Below the pieces are notes generated by a model. That model ran no database searches. It was given only the letters and a program-made list of their open reading frames with translations, and was not told the DNA's origin. A stretch of 64,000 bases of DNA from Dactylococcopsis salina PCC 8305. Lineage in GTDB: Bacteria; Cyanobacteriota; Cyanobacteriia; Cyanobacteriales; Rubidibacteraceae. The translations under genes were made by a program, and so were the position numbers. The stretch is from contig NC_019780.1 in NCBI RefSeq assembly GCF_000317615.1, forward strand, positions 992,001 through 1,056,000. Direction: 5' to 3'. Shown in pieces: positions 28,070-37,671 of the stretch (its first letter is position 1; every line of letters begins with the position of its first letter).

Positions 28070-28878
28070 GGTAGTCCTGCATAGTAATGATTAATTTTGC
28101 AGGCTTGCCTTGTAGTAATGTATAAAGTCCCAAATAGCGCCTAAATGATTCTGGAATTTTTTAGAGAAAGAAAGACTCTTTCTAACTAATCTACCAATCC
28201 TCACCTTCGCTCCGGGTTGTCTAAGTGTATTATTAAATCTTTCTATATGATTAGTTTGACCAGTTTCTTTGCCAACTGCTTGATGTCTCTTAGTCGGTAA
28301 AATTCCTTGATAGGCTTCCCAAAAATCTGTGTAACAAGTTGCACATTGACGGGTTTACTGGTGGTAAGGAATCCCATAATTTTCGGGCTGCGGCGCGATC
28401 GCGATCGCGCTTCTTAAACACCGACAATTTATGCAAGTTAAACTATCAATGGCTAACCAAATCCATACTTTATTTCGCTTAGAACCAACGAATGACCACA
28501 TTTCATCAATTTCAAGAATTAACCTTCCTCTTTTTTTTCGGTAATTTTAGCTTCTTTAGGAGTCAAATAATATTTTTGATTAACATAGTCTTGCAACCAA
28601 CGCTCTGAAACTTCAGCAACTCGCGCGATCGCCGCTAAGGCTAAGCGCTCCTTCAGTAATTTATCAATTAAATTACGCTTTTCCTGGGAAATTGGCTGAC
28701 GAGAAGGGTTATCAACAAATTGTCGACCACAGTGCTGCGCCCCGAAAACGCTGTTTTCCGTAATGTGTATGTCCGTTTTTAACAAATTTGGAAGAGTTAC
28801 ATTTTGGGCAATTCATTACTAATCTTTTTGGTAATTTCAAGTTGCTTTAGCATTGTATCATTACTATTCAGCACTACC
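28070..28878 (-). mobile_element. IS1-family element, decayed (copy 1)
   Basis: The ends are imperfect inverted repeats: GGTAGTCCTGCATAGTAATG at 28070 and, reading inward from 28878, GGTAGTGCTGAATAGTAATG. The InsA-like part (about 28519-28785) keeps SRQPISQEKRNLIDKLLKER and AEVSERWLQDYVNQKYY but has lost the N-terminal zinc-finger frame. The InsB part has frameshifts. No target duplication is visible (CGGGGAAAC on the left, GTTTATCAA on the right), so one flank was probably deleted. It is nearly identical to the element at 47576-48369. Confidence 0.85.
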
Positions 28879-28913
28879 GTTTATCAAGATCATAACCTTC
28901 TACACCCATTGTT

Positions 28914-29265
28914 TTAACCTCCGATTTCTGAAATTGCAATTCGTCCATATCCAACACTCCACAAACCGCCTAAGTAATGTTCTCCCTTGAGAAAACTCGC
29001 CCACTCTTGCGGTTTTTCTACTTCTCCTCGTGTTGTCCAATTCATTAAAAATATTGCCCCTGAGGGAAAGCCTTCCACCCCGAAGAGATTACTCACTAAG
29101 TTTCCTTTGTGATCTGGTTCGTCTAGTAATTTGACTCGCGGTTGACGCACTAATCCCATATCCACAAAGAGATTGATACTCTCATCGGGAACAATAATGC
29201 GACGGTTAGGTGGCACGTCATTGGGGGCTGGTAATGCTTCCTTATAGTGTTGAACATTGCTGAGT
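28914..29265 (-). pseudogene. cmr4: cmr4-like RAMP gene, C-terminal half
   Basis: This half runs from KLSNVQHYKEALPAPNDVPP through NRRIIVPDESINLFVDMGLV, PRVKLLDEPD and LFGVEGFPSGAIFLMNW to the RAMP glycine loop region YLGGLWSVGYGRIAISEIGG. The pattern of a defended Ile/Arg strand, a Leu-Phe-x-Val-Glu step and a Gly-rich loop near the end is that of Cmr4. The N-terminal half is at 34902-35257. Joining base 34902 to base 29265 gives an unbroken frame INFSKLSNV, so the 5.6 kb between them is inserted sequence. On the minus strand it is followed directly by the MGVEGYDLDK start. Confidence 0.75.
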
Positions 29266-29653
29266 TTTAGCATTATAGGCGAGAATCCTACGACCAAAAT
29301 CTTTGATTTGGTCGCTAGATGAATCGCCATCAATCGAGGGGGTTCAATACCCCTGAGATTGATAACTTTCTGATCTGTTCTCTAATTACTTCATTCTGAC
29401 TTCTACCCTTATGTTTACAGTAAGAGAGAAGTTGCTGATGTTCTTCCTCAGTACATCTTATGGTTAAGGGAAGTAATCGTTATCTGAAAGCAGTTAAACA
29501 ACTTGGAAAACATCATCAAAAAGTTGCCAGACAGAGAAAAGACTTTCACTTTAACACCATTAAATTGATTCTCAGTAAAGGAGATGTCATTGCCCATGAA
29601 AAACTCAACATCAAGGGACTTGCTAGAACCAGACTAAGCAAATCAATCTATGA
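29266..29653. mobile_element. IS200/IS605-type relic: end hairpin, RHH-like fragment and TnpB fragment
   Basis: Next to cmr4 lies a hairpin GACCAAA-TCAAAGA-TTTTGGTC on the minus strand (about 29291-29312), typical of IS200/IS605 ends. A minus-strand fragment (29330-29462) reads [20 protein letters not shown] then SQNEVIREQIRKL, resembling a ribbon-helix-helix protein cut at its N-terminus. From 29463 on the plus strand comes a TnpB middle segment ([20 protein letters not shown], then [20 protein letters not shown]). That segment is interrupted after SIY by the group II intron at 29654. The two coding fragments meet head to head at about 29462. Confidence 0.75.
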
Positions 29654-29873
29654 GTGCGATTCGTTCAGTCTAAACACACTTTCGTAGTGATGGGGACGAC
29701 TGGCTTCTGAGGGGTAACCGATTAGGTAGAGTTCGCACTTTAATCCCTCTCAGATGACAACTCTGTGACCTTATAGGTGAGAGTGACCAGTGTAGCCTCG
29801 GCTAAGACCACTGGAAGGGAAATCCCATAACAACCCAAGTCCTATCGTTCAGGCACTGAACTGAAAGCATATT

Positions 29874-32532
29874 GTGCGATTCGTTTCTGGTGAAAACGCT
29901 GTAGTTCTCTCGAACTACGGAGTATAAGCCAGAGCTTGGTGAGAACCCTTCGGGGTATTAAACCTTGACAACTTGATTTCCATGTTGGTGAGAATCTGTG
30001 GAGCTTCGGCTAAGAAACAGGTAGGGTATAACCCGTTAATTCAAGTCCATCCCTCTCAGGGTGTGAGAGGACAGCGTAACCCTCATCTATAGAGTTGACC
30101 ACTTGAGGATGAAGCAGGGTTAAATGGGGTCACTGCTGGAAGCCTAATCTGGTAAATCCCTAGCAAGAGGCTACGTCTAGTCAACGAACCTACGTTTGAA
30201 CCATCGTAATTTCAATCCTGCGTAAAGGCTGATCGCAGGGAGCGAAATATGCTCACCACAAGAGGATAGAAGTTTAGTATAGCTTATATCACATCTCCAA
30301 ATTTGTGCGGTGGAGAGTAGGGGGCTAAGGTCTCAATCAATGGAAATTAGGAACGAAGTAACCCTCGTTCATACTCTTGGGAAAGGTCGATTTCTCAAGT
30401 AGTCTGTCGGGATGCAATATCTGGCTCATTTGCTGGGTTGAGCGAGGGCGGGATTGGATAAGAAGCAAACGCCTTCTGTAACAGGAAGGACAAGCAGACG
30501 TATCCACTTTAGATTACGAAGATAATAAGTAAAGTAGAGTAAAGTTATGAACCAAATCAGGTATAAATGTGATGCTCGGACAAAGACCTTTTTAATGCTC
30601 TGGTTAGGCTTTGGGTTTAATCTCATGGCAGAGACGGAGTGGAGTCAGATTGACTGGAAGGAGGTTGAAATACGGGTGTTTAAGCTCCAAAAGCGGATTT
30701 ATCGAGCTTCTCAAAGTGGTGACGTGGCTAAAGTTCACAAACTCCAAAGATTATTGTTACGGTCTTGGTGTGCCAAGCTCTTAGCAGTACGGCGCATTTC
30801 GCAGGATAACCAAGGTAAAAATACCGCAGGGATAGATGGGGTGAAAAGCCTAAGTCCTAAACAACGGTTGAGCCTTGCTGAAAACCTGACCCTTACAGGG
30901 AAGGGGAAATCCTTAAGACGGGTCTGGATTCCAAAACCAGGTCGCAAAGAAAAACGTGGCTTGGGTATTCCAGTAATGGAAGACCGTGCGAGGCAAGCAC
31001 TTCTCAAATTGGCTTTAGAACCAGAATGGGAAGCAAAATTCGAGCCTAACTCATACGGATTCAGACCAGGACGTTCTTGCCATGATGCGTGCGGAGCAAT
31101 ATATTCGGCTATCAAACAAAAATCCAAATGGGTTTTAGATGCTGACATTTCAAAATGCTTCGACCGCATAAATCACAATGTTCTCTTACAAAAACTGAAT
31201 ACAACCCCGACTATGGCTCGACAAATTCGAGCTTGGTTGAAATCGGGGGTATTGGATAGAGGCGATTGGTTTCCAACAAATGAGGGAACACCACAAGGAG
31301 GGGTGATAAGTCCTCTATTGGCAAACATCGCCCTGCATGGACTTGAAGAGTACATAAAACAATGGACTGAAACTTGGAAAGGGAAAAAACAAACTAATAT
31401 TAAAAGTATCTCTCTTATCAGGTATGCAGATGATTTCGTTGTTCTCCACAAGGATAAATCCATCATCCAACAGGCGAAAACGCTTATTGAACAGTGGTTA
31501 CATGGCTTAGGCTTAGAAATAAGCGAGAGCAAGACGAGAATTTGCCATACCTTGCATGATACGGAAGAAACGAAAGCAGGGTTCGACTTTCTAGGGTGGA
31601 ACGTCCGACAATATAAGGTCGGGAAGAGACACTCAGGAAAAAACACAAATGGCAATTTACTCGGATTCAAAACAATAATTAAACCTAGCGACAAGAGTAT
31701 CAAAACACATTACGAAAAGATTGTTGAAGTATTAGATTCAATGAAAGGTAAATCCCAAGAGGTAATCATTGATAAACTTAATCCCATCATCATGGGTTGG
31801 TGCAACTATCACAAAACAGTCTGCTCGAAAGAAACGTTCCAACACATAGACAACTCAGTCTATAACAAATTACGTCGCTGGACAAAACGCCGTCATCCTA
31901 ATAAAACCCTCAAATGGTGTGAAGAAAGATACTTTCATTTGACTAAGGAGAAAAATTTAGATGGAGAAAAGAGAAACGCAAAATGGGTCTTTTCAACTCC
32001 TTCCGATGTACCAAACTCTCCTGTTGCGGGTACGCACGAACTGTGGAAACACGCATGGACACCAATTGAAAGACATATAAAAATCGAGGGTACGAGGTCT
32101 CCTTACGATGGAGACTGGCGGTACTGGAGTAAACGTCGGGGTGAATATCCTGGCACACCAAAACGGGTTGCTACTCTGATGAAGCGCCAGAAAGGCAAAT
32201 GTACCCGTTGTGGACTTTACTTTAAGGATGGAGATGTAGAAGAAGTTGACCACATCATCCCCAAAGCTGAAGGGGGTAGAGATGACTACAAGAACTTACA
32301 GTTACTCCATCGTCATTGTCACCATCAAAAAACTGCCGAAGACCGACAACGACAAATGGATAATAAGGGTCAAAAGAAAACCCAAAAGAAAACCAAGAAA
32401 GGTCGTAAATCGGAAACTAAGCAGGGAAGTGCTGTTAACACAGCGTAGTTTGGAGAGGAGCGGTATGAAGCGAAAGTTTCACGTACCGTTCTGAAGCCGA
32501 GTCAAGAGGGCGACCTCTTGGCTTAGGTTAAC
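29874..32532 (+). mobile_element. Group II intron B nested inside intron A
   Basis: The intron runs from GTGCGATTCGTTTCTGGTGA to GGCTTAGGTTAAC. Domain V is at 32458-32491, with hairpin TGAAGC-GAAA-GTTTCA. The bulged A of domain VI at 32525 is followed by GGTTAAC, the same seven-base spacing as intron A. At 2659 bp it is essentially the same length as intron C (57604-60263, 2660 bp) and closely similar to it. Flanking intron A sequence continues on both sides (GAAAGCATATT and CCCCTACGGTAGCG). The 5' non-coding part at 29874-30546 is RNA domains I-IV rather than an empty gap. Confidence 0.92.
30547..32448 (+). CDS. Group II intron reverse transcriptase/maturase with HNH domain (intron B)
   Basis: The 633-residue intron-encoded protein has RT blocks including GIPVMEDRARQALLKLALEP, PNSYGFRPGRSCHDACGAIY and the catalytic SLIRYADDFVVLH. 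Domain X/maturase follows, with KLNPIIMGWCNYHKTVCSKE. The C-terminal HNH nuclease is CTRCGLYFKDGDVEEVDHII then QLLHRHCHHQKT, with Cys pair and His residues intact. It would splice the intron and copy it into new DNA sites. The start at 30547 matches the homologous protein of intron C; an internal Met (MAETEWSQIDW) is an alternative. All catalytic motifs are intact. Confidence 0.95.
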   Translation: MNQIRYKCDARTKTFLMLWLGFGFNLMAETEWSQIDWKEVEIRVFKLQKRIYRASQSGDVAKVHKLQRLLLRSWCAKLLAVRRISQDNQGKNTAGIDGVKSLSPKQRLSLAENLTLTGKGKSLRRVWIPKPGRKEKRGLGIPVMEDRARQALLKLALEPEWEAKFEPNSYGFRPGRSCHDACGAIYSAIKQKSKWVLDADISKCFDRINHNVLLQKLNTTPTMARQIRAWLKSGVLDRGDWFPTNEGTPQGGVISPLLANIALHGLEEYIKQWTETWKGKKQTNIKSISLIRYADDFVVLHKDKSIIQQAKTLIEQWLHGLGLEISESKTRICHTLHDTEETKAGFDFLGWNVRQYKVGKRHSGKNTNGNLLGFKTIIKPSDKSIKTHYEKIVEVLDSMKGKSQEVIIDKLNPIIMGWCNYHKTVCSKETFQHIDNSVYNKLRRWTKRRHPNKTLKWCEERYFHLTKEKNLDGEKRNAKWVFSTPSDVPNSPVAGTHELWKHAWTPIERHIKIEGTRSPYDGDWRYWSKRRGEYPGTPKRVATLMKRQKGKCTRCGLYFKDGDVEEVDHIIPKAEGGRDDYKNLQLLHRHCHHQKTAEDRQRQMDNKGQKKTQKKTKKGRKSETKQGSAVNTA

Positions 32533-33019
32533 CCCTACGGTAGCGACTAGCCATCAATCCGTAAAGCGGGAATAAAAGCGGAAAGAGGAAGGACAGCCTG
32601 TGTCCCAGTCCCGTTAGCAAGTTTCTATGGAGAACAAGGTCTAAGGATACGTTTGAATCATCGTTATTGATAACCAGAGAAATCAGGCTATTTACTCTGG
32701 GAGACCCAAAAGGGCAATGGTTAGGGTGACAAGAGGGTTCTCATCTGCTTGTCAGTGCCACCCTTAAACTCGGTGAAAAGTATCCATCCTACAGGAGACA
32801 AACCAAAGGTCACAGGGAACGAAGTAACTCCCTCGTTTACTCTCAGTCTAGGTCGATAGGCTGAGTAGTCAGCTTAGATGCAACATCTGCCTCCTAAAAG
32901 GCAGGTAGCGGGGGAGGAAGATTGAGTCAGAAGCAAACGCCTTACTGTAATGGTGAGGATACGCAGACGGACTCACGGTTAGATGGATTGTAGAGGTACA
33001 AGTAGTGAGTTAATAAGTT
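32533..33019 (+). other. Intron A RNA domains between nested intron and its ORF
   Basis: This stretch resumes intron A domain I after the nested intron. It aligns segment by segment with intron B, for example ACGTTTGAATCATCG against ACGTTTGAACCATCG, GGAACGAAGTAAC in both, and AGAAGCAAACGCCTT in both just upstream of the ORF. No separate gene is present. Confidence 0.85.
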
Positions 33020-34804
33020 ATGAACACGGACAACCGATGTATTAAATGGGGCGATATCGATTGGCATAAAGTCGAGAGAGTCGTCTATAAGCTCCAAAAG
33101 CGCATCTACAAAGCGTCTCGTCGTGGTGATGTCAAAGCAGTTCGCAGACTCCAAAAATTGTTAGTAAAGTCTTGGTCGGTTAAGGTATTAGCGGTGCGTA
33201 GAGTTACTCAGGATAATCAGGGCAAAAAGACGGCAGGAGTGGATGGCGTTAAATCGTTGTCCCCAGTAGCACGTATGAAGCTCGTAAATAATCTTAAACT
33301 GGGTACGAAGGTTAAACCGACTCGGAGGGTTAAGATTCCGAAGCCTAATGGGGAGGAAAGACCTTTAGGAATACCTACCATGTATGACCGTGCGCTTCAA
33401 GCGTTAGTTAAATTAGCCTTAGAACCTGAATGGGAAGCGGTTTTCGAGCCAAATTCCTACGGGTTTCGAGCAGGACGTTCGGCCCATGATGCCATTCAAG
33501 CCATTTTTAGTTCAATTCATAAAAAACCAAAATACGTGCTTGATGCGGATATCAAAAAGTGTTTCGACCGTATCAACCACGAGAGACTCCTGAATAAATT
33601 AGACACCTTCCCCACATTTCGGAGACAAGTCCGTGCGTGGCTCAAAGCTGGGGTCATGGAAGGTAAGGAGTTCTCACCAACATCTGAGGGTACGCCTCAA
33701 GGTGGGGTAATATCTCCACTATTGGCTAATATCGCCCTCCACGGCATGGAGAATGAAATAAAGGCAATTGCTCATACTTTTGACATGAAACGTCCAGATG
33801 GAACTCAAATATGTCGGAGTAACAAGCACAAGTCAGTTAGCATCATACGTTATGCAGATGATTTTGTCGTATTACACCAAGACCTAGCCGTTGTCCATAG
33901 ATGTAAAGAGGTTATCACAGAATGGTTGGCTGACATGGACTTAGAGTTAAAACCGAGCAAAACCAGAATCGCCCACACCCTTGAAAACTACAAAGAAGAA
34001 AAAGCAGGATTTGATTTTCTTGGCTTTTATATCCGCCAATACAAGGTGGGTAAATACACATCAGGGAAGGGAAGAAATGGTGAAATTCTGGGATTCAAAA
34101 CGCTCATCACCCCTAGTAAGGAAAGTCAGGAAAGGCACTACCGAAGAATTTGTGAGGTGATAGATAAGCATAAAGGGCAATCTCAAGCTGTTCTGATTAC
34201 GAATCTTAACCGCATAATTCGAGGTTGGTGTAACTACTTCTCTGTAGTAGTATCCGCAAAGGTCTTCTCAAGGTTAGACCACCTGATTTTCTGGAAACTA
34301 TTAAAATGGGGAGTAAAACGTCACCGAAATAAGGGGAGAAAGTGGGTAAAATCTAAATACTTCCGAACCATAGGTGGCGATAAATGGACGTTTGCCACAC
34401 CTCGTGAAGGGTCGAATCCTATGGTGCTGATGAAGCACTCACACACGGCAATCGTCCGCCATGTCAAAGTTAAGGGAGATAAAAGTCCCTATGACGGCGA
34501 CTTAATCTACTGGAGTTCAAGAATGGGCAAACACCCTGAGATGCCAAAGCGAACAGCATCGTTGCTCAAAAAGCAGAAAGGGAAGTGCGTTCACTGCGGA
34601 TTGTTTTTCCGAGATGGAGATTTATTAGAGGTTGACCATATCGTTCCCCGCTCAAAAGGTGGTAAGAACGAGTACAAGAACTATCAACTACTCCATCGAC
34701 ATTGCCACGATGAAAAGACCAGAACAGATGGGAGCTACGACCGCGTGGTTTCCATTATCCCAGAAGGTTACCGATGGGAGAACGATATGCTGGTGACGTG
34801 CTGA
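33020..34804 (+). CDS. Group II intron reverse transcriptase/maturase with HNH domain (intron A)
   Basis: The 594-residue protein is homologous to the one of intron B but clearly diverged. It has LGIPTMYDRALQALVKLALE, FEPNSYGFRAGRSAHDAIQA and the catalytic SIIRYADDFVVLH. The maturase region has NLNRIIRGWCNYFSVVVSAK. The HNH end is CVHCGLFFRDGDLLEVDHIV then QLLHRHCHDEKT. It lacks the N-terminal extension of about 25 residues seen in introns B and C. Motifs are intact. Excision of intron B from the precursor may be needed before intron A can fold and splice. Confidence 0.95.
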   Translation: MNTDNRCIKWGDIDWHKVERVVYKLQKRIYKASRRGDVKAVRRLQKLLVKSWSVKVLAVRRVTQDNQGKKTAGVDGVKSLSPVARMKLVNNLKLGTKVKPTRRVKIPKPNGEERPLGIPTMYDRALQALVKLALEPEWEAVFEPNSYGFRAGRSAHDAIQAIFSSIHKKPKYVLDADIKKCFDRINHERLLNKLDTFPTFRRQVRAWLKAGVMEGKEFSPTSEGTPQGGVISPLLANIALHGMENEIKAIAHTFDMKRPDGTQICRSNKHKSVSIIRYADDFVVLHQDLAVVHRCKEVITEWLADMDLELKPSKTRIAHTLENYKEEKAGFDFLGFYIRQYKVGKYTSGKGRNGEILGFKTLITPSKESQERHYRRICEVIDKHKGQSQAVLITNLNRIIRGWCNYFSVVVSAKVFSRLDHLIFWKLLKWGVKRHRNKGRKWVKSKYFRTIGGDKWTFATPREGSNPMVLMKHSHTAIVRHVKVKGDKSPYDGDLIYWSSRMGKHPEMPKRTASLLKKQKGKCVHCGLFFRDGDLLEVDHIVPRSKGGKNEYKNYQLLHRHCHDEKTRTDGSYDRVVSIIPEGYRWENDMLVTC

Positions 34805-34901
34805 TAACAACAGCCGTTTAACTGAGGAGCGGTATGAGGTGAAAGTCTCACGTACCGTTTTGGAGAGCAGTGGAGGGGGCGACCTCTTCACTGACTTTAA
34901 T

Positions 34902-35257
34902 TTGGAGAAGTTGATCGGATTTTGCCCTGATAAGGTTTGAAAGCGATTTAACCATGTCGGGCAGCTAATCCACCAATTGCCATATCCGAGAACATTTACT
35001 GGCCACCACACGGGCCATCCCCAACCGAGGGAAATTGCCCCAGGGGAAATGCTGTCGTCTTTACCGCCAAACCAGTTGACGACTTCCTCTAATTTTTCCT
35101 CTTCGGCGTGTTCTCGTAATGCCCCACGTAAGGAACTGCCAGGGATTGCGGGGGTGCGATCGCTCAGACGATAAATTGGATTATTATTACCGCGACTGCT
35201 ACTGTCAGCGCCACCAATATGAACGGGTTCTCGACACACTAACCATTGTACTGTCAT
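34902..35257 (-). pseudogene. cmr4: cmr4-like RAMP gene, N-terminal half
   Basis: The half begins MTVQWLVCREPVHIGGADSS and contains the Cmr4 features TPAIPGSSLRGALREHA (conserved Pro-Gly-Ser-Ser-Leu-Arg-Gly step) and WWPVNVLGYGNWWISCPTWL, matching the Pro-Val and Thr-Cys-Pro steps of the family. It ends at NPINFSK, where intron A begins in antisense. With the downstream half (28914-29265) it would make about 236 residues, somewhat short for Cmr4. In the type III-B complex Cmr4 forms the backbone and cuts target RNA. Confidence 0.8.
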
Positions 35258-35263
35258 GTTGAA

Positions 35264-35700
35264 TTACTCCTCAAATAACCATAAATGTCCGTAACCTAAA
35301 GCGTCACGGTGAAATTGATCGGATAACGGGCCCGATCGCCTAGCTGGGGATTCCCTTTCCCAGAGATAAACCGCCCCTGCTGGGGTTAACCATTCGCCAG
35401 GGGTTAACACGCGAACCGTCTGCTGGGAGTCGTTGCGATCGCGCACTGTTGTCCAAGACTGCCAAGGCACGGGAGAATCGGAGGCATAGGCTTTAATCGC
35501 GATCGGGGGATAGGGAACAGAAGCCTTCGCTGCCGGATGTTCCCAGAGGGCTGCCGTTAATAAGACTGCCCCTGTGGCGTTCTCACAAAGTTATCCTAGC
35601 CAATCCCATTGTCGTTTTCAGGGTTTAATCACCACTGGTGTTGCCCCAGCCCCTAAAAAGCTGTCTTCTGGGGGGTATAATCTCCAAGAATTTTTAGCGC
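35264..35700 (-). pseudogene. cmr3: cmr3-like RAMP gene remnant
   Basis: A middle piece (SWRLYPPEDSFLGAGATPVV then IKP) is followed by in-frame stops and a shift. A longer C-terminal piece then runs from ATGAVLLTAALWEHPAAKAS to VRVLTPGEWLTPAGAVYLWE and DALGYGHLWLFEE. The Pro-Ala-Gly-Ala-Val-Tyr and Gly-Tyr-Gly-His steps resemble the C-terminus of Cmr3. The first 150-200 residues are gone. The gene ends six bases before cmr4 starts, the tight spacing expected in a cmr operon. Confidence 0.65.
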
Positions 35701-35717
35701 GATCGACTTCGGCAAGC

Positions 35718-36740
35718 TCAGGGCAACGCCTTCGCCCCCCTTAATAAGGGGGGTTGGGGGGATCGGATGGTATAAGTTTTTCGCGATTGCGCTCCGCGCA
35801 CCGAATCGAAGATTCGATCGCGCTGTTGACGAGTAAGAAAGCCACGCACTGCAATCCAATTGCGCCACCAATCCCAATTTCCCACCACTTGCCGTAACTC
35901 TCGGTTGTTCCCGACAATGGCTTCTACTTGTTCCCAACGCAGGGGTAAATCCACACTCGCCCACAAGGTATCAAGCAAGTCTCTCACCTTAACAGGGCTG
36001 TTTTCTTCGAGACGAGTGCTATCGAGATAAGACAGAAGTTTCTCCCATCGGTTGAGATCGCTGTTTTCTGGGTGGTTGGGTTCGAGTTCCATTAATAAAT
36101 GCCACAGTGACCAAGGACATACCCAGTCGAGAGTTTGACCACTGTTAAAGAGAACGGAAACACAAACGCGATCGCGCCCTTGATTTTTTGCTTTTTTATG
36201 GAGTTCACTGGTTAAGGGAATGGTATCAGTAAGGGGGCCAATAACCAGAAAGTCATCACCGCCAGCAAAAATCACCTTACTGTTATAAACGGTTTCGCGC
36301 TTGGTGATACAGCAAGTGATTCCAATAGCGGAAGAGAGAGGAATAGCGCGAGGAATCCAAGCCGCTGCAACGGCAGTGCGATCGGGAAATTTTCCCCAAG
36401 GGCAAACAGGCGGTTCGCATCCCCATAACCGTTCTAGAGTCGGTTCAATGATATCAGGAACTGAAGCCAACCGTTTCACTAACTCAATGCTGTTGAGACG
36501 ATCGCTGTCGGAAAATAATCCAGCGAGGTTACTATCATTCGCTATCTTTTCCCACCACTGCTTTAAGGAATCTTCAGGCAACCCCCAAGTTCCCCCTTGA
36601 TCCACGCGGCGTAATCCTGGATGCCACACCGAAAGTTGTCCTGCTGTGGGGCTAGTTTTGCCTCCCCACCACTGTTTTTGCCAGTCTCGTCCTAATTTTT
36701 GTCCATCATTGTTTACAGGCTTCTTGCGTTGCGCCGCCAC
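35718..36740 (-). pseudogene. cmr2: cmr2 (Cas10) remnant with GGDD palm motif
   Basis: The 340-residue frame keeps the palm region of Cas10/Cmr2. SDSDRLNSIELVKRLASVPD resembles the region before the palm. FPDRTAVAAAWIP follows, then the polymerase motif YNSKVIFAGGDDFLVIGPL. The region after it has GRDRVCVSVLFNSGQTLDWV. The HD nuclease, the zinc finger and several hundred N-terminal residues of a full Cas10 are missing. The last codons (RSPQPPLLRG) run into a CCCCCCTTAATAAGGGGGG repeat that replaces the true end. GGDD makes cyclic oligoadenylate in working complexes, but this copy is too incomplete to do so. Confidence 0.75.
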
Positions 36741-37127
36741 CCCACCAAAACTGGTTTTTCAGATAGGGGGAGGTTTGCCATTCCCCACTCAGGGGATGAG
36801 TGGAAAGATTAGGCGGTGTATCGAGACGATCGGGGTATAAAACCGTTTAAATTCTTGCCAATTGGAATCCCGTTCGATCGGAGTAATTTGGTATTGAATG
36901 CGTTGATTTTTAATAACTTCTTCGCTCTTCCCTTGCGCTAGTAGTTGAGTAATGATTTTATACATAGACAAACGAAACGACTTTCTATCATTTTTTTGAT
37001 AAATTAGTTCCGATTTCGCTGAATTTTGTTCATTATCTTGCCATTGAAACCGTTGGGGGGCTTGCTTTTGGACTAGGCAAAGAATCACTAATTCAAATGC
37101 TCCTGCTACTCGTAAATACCAGTGCAT
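36700..37127 (-). pseudogene. Unrecognised ORF in the decayed cas locus
   Basis: It starts MHWYLRVAGAFELVILCLVQ and continues to RFYTP. A one-base shift then continues the frame as DRLDTPPNLSTHPLSGEWQT, SPYLKNQFWWGGG. I do not recognise the family. It reads in the cas direction just upstream of cmr2 and is probably a type III accessory or an N-terminal part of the module. The shift indicates decay. Confidence 0.45.
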
Positions 37128-37130
37128 CCA

Positions 37131-37630
37131 TTATCCTCTCTCTCGGAACGCTCTTTCACTCCACAGCGCGATCGCGATTCGTTCTAAAATTTTTCCTTTG
37201 GCAGACCGCTCAATATCAGATAATTCTAGCAGATTAAAAGAAACGGCGCGATCGAGATAGCGAACTGTTTTCTTAAACTCATTATTCGGATAATCCGATA
37301 ACAATTCTAGCGCACCGCCAAAGTCTTGAATCGTAAATAATTGTTGAATTTGAGGAATCTTAAACCGCCATTACCATTTTTCACCAAAATGAGGAACATA
37401 ACTAGAGTTTTGGCGAGAAATATAAACAAACTCGATGGGTTTTCTCGCTAACTTTTGTTCAATATGAAATTGAAACAGTTTGCTACAAATTTCACCTCCA
37501 AAACTGACTGATTTTGGCAGGTTTACAGAACACTGTTTGTAACAACTATTGGAGTATTCCGTATCAGGGCTAATTCCAATATAGGGAGAAGTTAGTGTTT
37601 TATCTATAATTTTGATGCGAATAAGGAAAA
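37131..37630 (-). pseudogene. Unrecognised degenerate ORF upstream in the cas locus
   Basis: Translation gives SPYIGISPDTEYSNSCYKQC, SVNLPKSVSFGGEICSKLFQ and YISRQNSSYVPHFGEKW, then an in-frame stop, then FKIPQIQQLFTIQDFGGALE and LLELSDIERSAKGKILERIA, ending FRERG four bases before the next ATG. The second half is helical and could be the end of a CARF/HEPN-type accessory, but I have no firm motif. One nonsense change and no clear start indicate a pseudogene. Confidence 0.4.
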
Positions 37631-37671
37631 TTAATTTAAAAAATTCCTGCTAGTAATCACCAGCAGGGTAT

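Larger units (their letters stand above)
29654..34901 (+). mobile_element. Group II intron A (outer intron of a twintron)
   Basis: The 5' end is GTGCGATTCGTTCAGTCTAA. Domain V is at 34827-34860 (34 nt, with the GAAA tetraloop hairpin TGAGGT-GAAA-GTCTCA). Domain VI ends with the bulged A at 34894 followed by seven bases CTTTAAT, putting the 3' end at 34901. It encodes its own RT-maturase-HNH protein (33020-34804). A second complete intron (29874-32532) is inserted in domain I; removing it leaves about 2589 nt, a normal size. Its 5' exon is TnpB sequence and its 3' exon is antisense cmr4, so the flanks do not match one intact gene. Confidence 0.9.

Noticed and set aside
29460..29687. A 75-residue independent gene
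   Set aside because: It is a TnpB middle fragment that runs into the intron 5' end; the last residues ([11 protein letters not shown]) are intron sequence.
37131..37630. Assignment to a named CARF/HEPN accessory family
   Set aside because: Helical pattern only, with no diagnostic motif and an in-frame stop. Not enough to name it.
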